Shown one piece after another: positions 59,179 to 64,000 of a stretch of 64,000 bases of DNA (the stretch's first letter is position 1; every line of letters starts with the position of its first letter). Location of the stretch: NCBI GenBank assembly GCA_900079765.1, contig LT599017.1, positions 2,263,766-2,327,765 of the forward strand. Direction: 5' to 3'. The notes beneath the pieces are model-generated. The model did not search any database, was not told the origin of the DNA, and worked only from the letters and a program-made list of their open reading frames with translations. The stretch is from an uncultured Eubacteriales bacterium. GTDB taxonomy: Bacteria; Bacillota; Clostridia; Oscillospirales; Oscillospiraceae. Both the position numbers and the translations under genes were made by a program.

Positions 59179-59895
59179 TCAGCCTCCCAGCACCTTTTTC
59201 TGTATTTCCTGCACCTCGCGAATGCCCTTTGCGCAAAGGGACACCAGCTCTTGCTGCTCCTCGATGGTAAAAGCCCTGCCTTCGCCGGTGGCCTGGAGTT
59301 CGATGAGCTCCCCCTCTCCGGTCATGACGCAGTTAAGGTCCACCATGGCGGAGGAGTCCTCCTCATAGCAGAGGTCAAGCAGCAGCTCGTCCTCTACAAC
59401 CCCCGCAGAAATAGCGGCCACGCAGGTCTTGAGGGGCATATCGGGCAGAACGCCGTCGGTCACCAGCTTGTGCAGCGCGTAGGAAAGGGCCACGAAACCG
59501 CCGGTGACTGATGCGGTGCGGGTCCCCCCATCGCCCTGGAGCACGTCGCAGTCCACGGTGATGGTCCGCTCCCCCAGGGCCTTCATATCCACCGCCGCCC
59601 GTAGAGCCCGACCGATGAGCCGCTGGATCTCGGCAGATCGGGGGGAGAGTTTCAGTTTTGCGATATCCCGCTTAGAGCGCTCCCGGTTTGCCCGAGGGAG
59701 CATGGCGTACTCGGCCGTGACCCACCCTTCCCCCTCAGGGACGTGGGGCGGAGTACGATCTTCCACGCTGGCGGTGCACAGCACATGGGTGTTGCCGCAG
59801 CGGATAAGGCAGGAGCCCTCGGCAAACTTGTTGATATTGGGGATGATCTCGATGGGCCGCAGCTCGTCATTGGCCCTGCCGTCAATACGTGTCAT
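59179..59895 (-). CDS. rph: Ribonuclease PH
   Basis: The 238-residue phosphorolytic exoribonuclease trims the 3' ends of tRNA precursors. It has the RNase PH fold with MTRIDGRANDELRPIEI, AEYAMLPRANRER, IGRALRAAVDMKALGERTITVDCDVLQGDGGTRTASVTG and EDSSAMVDLNCVMTGEGELIELQATGEG. GGAGACTATAATAG precedes the ATG. It lies 41 bases after ftsY and 8 bases before rdgB. Confidence 0.97.
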   Translation of the reverse strand: MTRIDGRANDELRPIEIIPNINKFAEGSCLIRCGNTHVLCTASVEDRTPPHVPEGEGWVTAEYAMLPRANRERSKRDIAKLKLSPRSAEIQRLIGRALRAAVDMKALGERTITVDCDVLQGDGGTRTASVTGGFVALSYALHKLVTDGVLPDMPLKTCVAAISAGVVEDELLLDLCYEEDSSAMVDLNCVMTGEGELIELQATGEGRAFTIEEQQELVSLCAKGIREVQEIQKKVLGG

Positions 59896-59936
59896 CTATT
59901 ATAGTCTCCATTTTCCAGAAAGAAGTGAATATTTTA

Positions 59937-60836
59937 TTAAATCAGCGCCCGGACAAAGTTCTCAGGCTCAAAGGGCAGCAGGTCATCGATGCTCTCTCCT
60001 ACGCCGATGAACTTGACGGGCACTTTCAGCTCCTGAGCGATGGCCACCACAATGCCGCCCTTGGCGCTGCCGTCCAGCTTGGTGAGGACGATGCCCGTGA
60101 TGCCCGCCGCTTCCATGAACTGCTTGGCCTGGATAAGGCCGTTCTGCCCGGTGGTGGCGTCCAGCACCAGGAGGGTCTCTCCCCGGCTTCCGGGGAGCTC
60201 CCGGTCGATGACCTTGCCAATTTTGGTCAGCTCGTTCATCAGGTTCTGCTTGTTGTGGAGCCGCCCGGCGGTGTCCACCAGCACCACGTCGCTCCGGCGG
60301 GCCTTGGCCGCCTGCATGGCATCGAAGACCACCGCGGCGGGGTCGGCTCCCTCGTGCTGGCGCACCAGATCGGCCCCCGACCGATCGGACCAGATCTCCA
60401 GTTGGTCGGCGGCAGCGGCCCGGAAGGTGTCTGCTGCTGCGAAGAGGATCCGTTTCCCCTCCCCCTTCAGCTTGGCTCCCAGCTTGCCGATGGTGGTGGT
60501 CTTGCCCACACCGTTGACACCGATAACCAAAATCACGCTGGGGCTCTTGGAGAGGTCCAGGGAACTCTCCCCCACGGTGAGCATATCGGCAAGAACCCTC
60601 CGCAGGACCTCCCGGGCCCCCTCGGCGTCCTTTACCTTCTCCTCCTTGCAGCGGCGGCGCAGCTCCTCCGTAGCGGCCATGGTGGTCTCCATCCCCATGT
60701 CGGTGAGGATCAGCGTCTCCTCCAGCTCGTCGTAGAAGTCATCGTTCAACTCGCCGGAGAAGAGGCTGTCAAAGGAGTGCCCGATATTCTCCTTGGTGCG
60801 GGTGAGACCCGCCTTAATCTTATCAAAAAACCCCAT
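59937..60836 (-). CDS. ftsY: Signal recognition particle receptor FtsY
   Basis: The 299-residue SRP GTPase receives ribosome-SRP complexes at the membrane. The N-domain spans 1-90; the G-domain has GVNGVGKTT (106-114), DTFRAAAADQL, DTAGRLHNKQNLMNEL and LTKLDGSAKGG. There is no long acidic A-domain, as in other Firmicutes. CGAGG lies 6 bases before the ATG. It lies 57 bases after smc; the order smc-ftsY is classical. Confidence 0.97.
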   Translation of the reverse strand: MGFFDKIKAGLTRTKENIGHSFDSLFSGELNDDFYDELEETLILTDMGMETTMAATEELRRRCKEEKVKDAEGAREVLRRVLADMLTVGESSLDLSKSPSVILVIGVNGVGKTTTIGKLGAKLKGEGKRILFAAADTFRAAAADQLEIWSDRSGADLVRQHEGADPAAVVFDAMQAAKARRSDVVLVDTAGRLHNKQNLMNELTKIGKVIDRELPGSRGETLLVLDATTGQNGLIQAKQFMEAAGITGIVLTKLDGSAKGGIVVAIAQELKVPVKFIGVGESIDDLLPFEPENFVRALI

Positions 60837-60893
60837 AATTTACCTCGCAATGCTTTTTGTTCTCTTTTGATTGGGCTCCGCCCTGCGCGGTCG

Positions 60894-63800
60894 TCACTTG
60901 ATGTTCAAATCCTTCTCCACGCTGTTGAGATTGATCGTGAGCACACGCGTGACCCCCTGCTCCTGCATCGTGACGCCGTACAGCACGTCGGCCTCCTCCA
61001 TGGTGCCGCGCCGGTGGGTGATGACAATGAACTGTGATTTGTCGCTCATCTGCCTTAGGTAGCGGGCGAAGCGTGTCACGTTGGCGTCGTCCAGAGCAGC
61101 CTCGATCTCGTCCATGACCACGAAGGGGGTGGGCCGCACCTTGAGGATGGCGAAGTAGAGGGCGATCGCGACAAAGGCCTTCTCACCGCCCGACAGGAGA
61201 GTAATGATCTTCAAGGCCTTGCCGGGAGGCTGGACCTTAATCTCGATGCCGCAGTTGAGGATATCCTCTGGGTCCTCCAGCTCCAGATTGGCTTTGCCGC
61301 CGCCAAAGAGCTCCAGGAACGTGGCGCCAAAGGCCTCGTTGATAATGGCGAACTGCTCGGCGAAGATCGTCTTCATCTCGCTGGTGATTTCGGCGATGAT
61401 GCGCTCTAAGTCCCGCTTGGACTTCTGCACGTCGTCCCGCTGGCCGGTGAGATAGGTGTACCGCTCGTTGATGCGCTGGAATTCCTCAATGGCGTCCAGG
61501 TTGATGTTGCCAAGGGCGGCTATGCTCCGCTTAAGCTCCATGATGCGCCTCTGGGCTTTCTGCACACTCTCCAGCTCCACCCGCTGAGTCCTGGCCGCCT
61601 CATGGGAAAGCTCGTAATTTTCCCATAGCTTGTCAAGGATGTTCTTCTCCTCCAGCTCGGCGGTGACTTTCTTCTGCTCCAGAGCCGCCACCTCCCGCTC
61701 CATAGCGAGTAGCTCGGCGTTCTTATCCCGGCTCTCCCGGTCGGCGCGGTTGCGCTCCCCCTCCAAGGCCAGCTTTTCGTCGTTCAGTCGCTTTATGGCT
61801 GTGCTCCGGGCGGTATTTTCCTCTCGGATGACCTGGATGGCCTGCTCCTTCTCCAGAATCTGAGCGGCAAGTGCCTCGTTCTTTCCCTTTAGCTCCTCGA
61901 TCATTCTGCGCCTCGCCTCACGATCCCCCGTCATGTCCCGGCGCAGCTCCTCCAGTTCGCCCAAGGCCTTTTCACTGGCAAGGCGCTCGGCATCCAGCCC
62001 TGCCAAGCGCATGTTCGCCTCGGCGATCTCACCGCCGATGGCGGCGGCCCTGGCCTGGAAATCGGCCTGGCCGCTGGCCTTGCCCTCGGCCTCGGCCCGC
62101 AGGGCGGCGGCGGAGCCCTCCAGGGCCTCGATGCGGCTGCGGGCCGCTGCGGTGTCCCGCTCAGTCTGGGCGGAGCGCCGGGCGAGCTGCTCCAGCTCAC
62201 CTCTCTGCTCCTCTCTTTGGCGGCGCAGGTCGTCTAGGACTACGGTGAAATGGCTGCACCGCTCCTCATATGTGAGGATAGTGTCCTCGTGGGTACGTTT
62301 TTGGGCCTGAGCGGTGTCCATCTCGTAGCTCGCGGCGGTAGCCTCGCGGTTGGCCTCCTCCAGGGCGTGGACAGCGGCACGCAGCTTTTCTCGGATGCCC
62401 TCGATCTGGATGTTCAGCCGCTCCAGCTCGTTGGCACGGCTCAGGATGCCCGCGCTGCGGGAGACCGACCCGCCGGTCATGGAACCGCCGGGGTTGAGCT
62501 GCTGCCCGTCCAGGGTGACGATACGGAACCGATAGCCGTATTTCCGGGCAATGGCGATGGCCTTGTCCATGTCCTCGGCCACCACAACGCGGCCCAGGAG
62601 GTTGGAGAAAATTTTCTCATACTTTTTATCGAACTCAATGAGTTCGTCCCCTATACCCACGAAACCGGGCTCGTCCACCACCTTGCCGTCCCGGAAGTCG
62701 GAGGGGCGGATGGAGCTGAGGGGCAGGAAGGTACAGCGCCCGCCGTCCCGGCGCTTGAGATAGTTAATGGCGGCCTTGCCGTCCTCCTCGGTGTCCACCA
62801 CCACGTTCTGCATAGCGGAGCCCAGGGCGATCTCTATCGCCACGGCGTACTGATCAGGCACGCGGATCAAGCCAGCAACGGGGCCGTGGACTCCCTTGAG
62901 CTGACCGCGCTCGGCGTCCCCCATCACCAGCTTGACCGCTTTGGAGTAGCCCTCGTAGAGCTTTTCCATCTCGGTGAGCATGTGAATGCGGGATTTGAGG
63001 GAGTTTTCCTCCATCTGAAGCTGGACGTGCCGCTCCTCGGCCTCCTTGGCCTTTTTGCGGCGGCTCTCCACCCGCAAGGTGTACCCGTTAATTATATTCT
63101 TGAGGGAGTCCAAATCCTCCTTGGCCTGACTCAGCTCGGCGGTAGCCTGCTTGTCCTCGGCCTCGGTGGAGGTGATGCGCTCCTCCAGCCCGGCCAGGTC
63201 CTGCCGGATGGAAGCGTCTCGGTCCATCAGCTCCTGGGCCGCGGCGGCCAGTGCGGAGAGGAGGGCCCGCGCCTCGCCTGCGGAGGCGGACTCCACCGCC
63301 TCTTTCTGCCGCAAGGCCTCCATCTCGACTGCCAGCTTGCCCGCGCCCCGGGCGGCCTCCTCAGCGGACTTCTGCCGCTCTAAAAGTTGGGTGCGGAGCT
63401 CGGTAACCTCCCCGACGATGCCCTCCAGGCGGCGGCGGCGCTCCTCGATCTGACCGGTGATGCTGCCGTCGCGGCCCTCCTGGGCGGCCAGTTCCTGCTG
63501 CATCCGATCGGTGTTCTCCAGGTTATTTTGAATATTTGTTTTGAGAACGGCTACGCTGTTCTCGATGCCGTTGGCGTCAGCCTCCCGCTGCATCATCTCA
63601 AACCGGATGCCCTCGGCCTCCACGTCCTTCTCCCGCATCTTTGCGGCGTACCCCTCCGAGGCGGCATAGAGCCGCTCCACCGCGGCCCGGGCTTCCCCTT
63701 TCTGACGGACGGCATTCTCGTAGTCGCTGAGAACCTTGATGGCCCCAGCCCGGATGCGCTCAAGCTGCTCCAGCCAGACCGAGATCTCCAGCCCCCGCAG

Positions 63801-64000
63801 CTCGTCCCGCAGGATGAGGTACTTTTTCGCCTTCTCAGATTGGACGCGCAGGGGCTCCACCTGGAGCTCCAGCTCGTCGATCTTATCGTTGATGCGCACC
63901 AGATTCTCCTCGGTGCGCTCCAGCTTGCGTTCGGCCTCCTCCTTACGGTGGCGAAAACGGGAGATGCCCGCCGCCTCCTCGAAGACCTCCCGTCGATCCC
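60894..64000 (-). CDS. smc: Chromosome segregation protein SMC, N-terminus cut by window edge
   Basis: The frame continues without a stop to the end of the window; about 1,035 C-terminal residues are present and the N-terminal ATPase half with Walker A lies outside. The visible part starts inside DRREVFEEAAGISRFRHRKEEAERKLER, typical of SMC. Long coiled coils flank the hinge (GPVAGLIRVPDQYAVAIEIALGSAMQNVVV and following). The C-terminal head has LLSGGEKAFVAIAL (signature) and FVVMDEIEAALDDANV (Walker B). It compacts and segregates the chromosome with ScpA/ScpB. A glycine- and alanine-rich coil is ordinary for the family. Confidence 0.97.
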   Translation of the reverse strand, partial: DRREVFEEAAGISRFRHRKEEAERKLERTEENLVRINDKIDELELQVEPLRVQSEKAKKYLILRDELRGLEISVWLEQLERIRAGAIKVLSDYENAVRQKGEARAAVERLYAASEGYAAKMREKDVEAEGIRFEMMQREADANGIENSVAVLKTNIQNNLENTDRMQQELAAQEGRDGSITGQIEERRRRLEGIVGEVTELRTQLLERQKSAEEAARGAGKLAVEMEALRQKEAVESASAGEARALLSALAAAAQELMDRDASIRQDLAGLEERITSTEAEDKQATAELSQAKEDLDSLKNIINGYTLRVESRRKKAKEAEERHVQLQMEENSLKSRIHMLTEMEKLYEGYSKAVKLVMGDAERGQLKGVHGPVAGLIRVPDQYAVAIEIALGSAMQNVVVDTEEDGKAAINYLKRRDGGRCTFLPLSSIRPSDFRDGKVVDEPGFVGIGDELIEFDKKYEKIFSNLLGRVVVAEDMDKAIAIARKYGYRFRIVTLDGQQLNPGGSMTGGSVSRSAGILSRANELERLNIQIEGIREKLRAAVHALEEANREATAASYEMDTAQAQKRTHEDTILTYEERCSHFTVVLDDLRRQREEQRGELEQLARRSAQTERDTAAARSRIEALEGSAAALRAEAEGKASGQADFQARAAAIGGEIAEANMRLAGLDAERLASEKALGELEELRRDMTGDREARRRMIEELKGKNEALAAQILEKEQAIQVIREENTARSTAIKRLNDEKLALEGERNRADRESRDKNAELLAMEREVAALEQKKVTAELEEKNILDKLWENYELSHEAARTQRVELESVQKAQRRIMELKRSIAALGNINLDAIEEFQRINERYTYLTGQRDDVQKSKRDLERIIAEITSEMKTIFAEQFAIINEAFGATFLELFGGGKANLELEDPEDILNCGIEIKVQPPGKALKIITLLSGGEKAFVAIALYFAILKVRPTPFVVMDEIEAALDDANVTRFARYLRQMSDKSQFIVITHRRGTMEEADVLYGVTMQEQGVTRVLTINLNSVEKDLNIK

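Noticed and set aside
59889-61037. Plus-strand open frame of 382 codons opposite ftsY
   Set aside because: It is a shadow of ftsY and the end of smc, without start signals or a known domain.
62250-63383. Plus-strand open frame of 377 codons opposite smc
   Set aside because: It is opposite the SMC coiled coil and hinge, whose coding is clear.

Overview
The window looks like a chromosomal piece of an anaerobic, GC-rich Gram-positive gut bacterium of the class Clostridia, most probably Oscillospiraceae (the Flavonifractor / Intestinimonas / Oscillibacter group). The pointers are SLH and LCP cell-envelope proteins, an oxygen-sensitive sulfatase-maturase-type radical SAM enzyme, FeoA-FeoB and NadD-YqeK fusions, a CD1247-type protein beside efp, and consistent AGGAGG-type ribosome binding sites with sigma-A-like promoters. 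This placement is inference from gene content; no 16S or other marker was searched. I saw no rRNA, tRNA, CRISPR array or insertion sequence.

Bases 1-5,400 are visibly more AT-rich than the rest and hold accessory genes: a CPBP membrane protease, a YjdF-type membrane protein, a small secreted protein, and a MerR-controlled two-component ABC exporter. Bases 5,400-14,830 are one minus-strand sugar operon: lacI, solute-binding lipoprotein, two permeases, then three different GH30 glycosidases. Two are predicted cytoplasmic; one is secreted and carries carbohydrate-binding-like domains. Two palindromic LacI operators lie just after the operon promoter. Bases 14,830-24,760 are a mixed set: asnB behind a terminator-bearing leader, an in-frame GIY-YIG/ArsC-like double ORF, a DUF362 protein behind a MerR-type promoter, a YgiD-like dioxygenase, remnants of a GntR regulator and a PTS IIA gene, a TauE exporter, an anaerobic sulfatase maturase, an immunity-protein-like gene, and an iron/oxidative-stress group (ferritin, rhodanese lipoprotein, BCP peroxiredoxin).

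Bases 24,800-29,900 are a giant SLH-anchored protein with two tandem PBP4B-like serine hydrolase domains. Bases 30,000-35,300 are an N-acetylmuramic acid (peptidoglycan salvage) locus: murR and a stand-alone EIIA on the minus strand, divergent from murQ, a MurP-like EIIBC and a MupG/DUF871 6-phosphomuramidase. Next come a Cof-type phosphatase, a DUF4914 PEPCK-like protein, DUF4173 and DUF2975 membrane proteins with a YozG-like regulator, a sirtuin, and feoAB with a tiny Cys-rich partner.

From about 45,000 to the end the genes are mainly housekeeping and mostly on the minus strand: a CD1247-type protein, efp, an Xaa-Pro peptidase, an endonuclease-IV-like protein, yqeG, rpsU, leuS, a three-gene membrane set, and a long cluster read smc (cut by the window edge) - ftsY - rph - rdgB - yhbY - nadD/yqeK - LCP protein - rsfS. 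Starts were adjusted to the codon with the best ribosome binding site, so several proteins begin inside the longest open frame.
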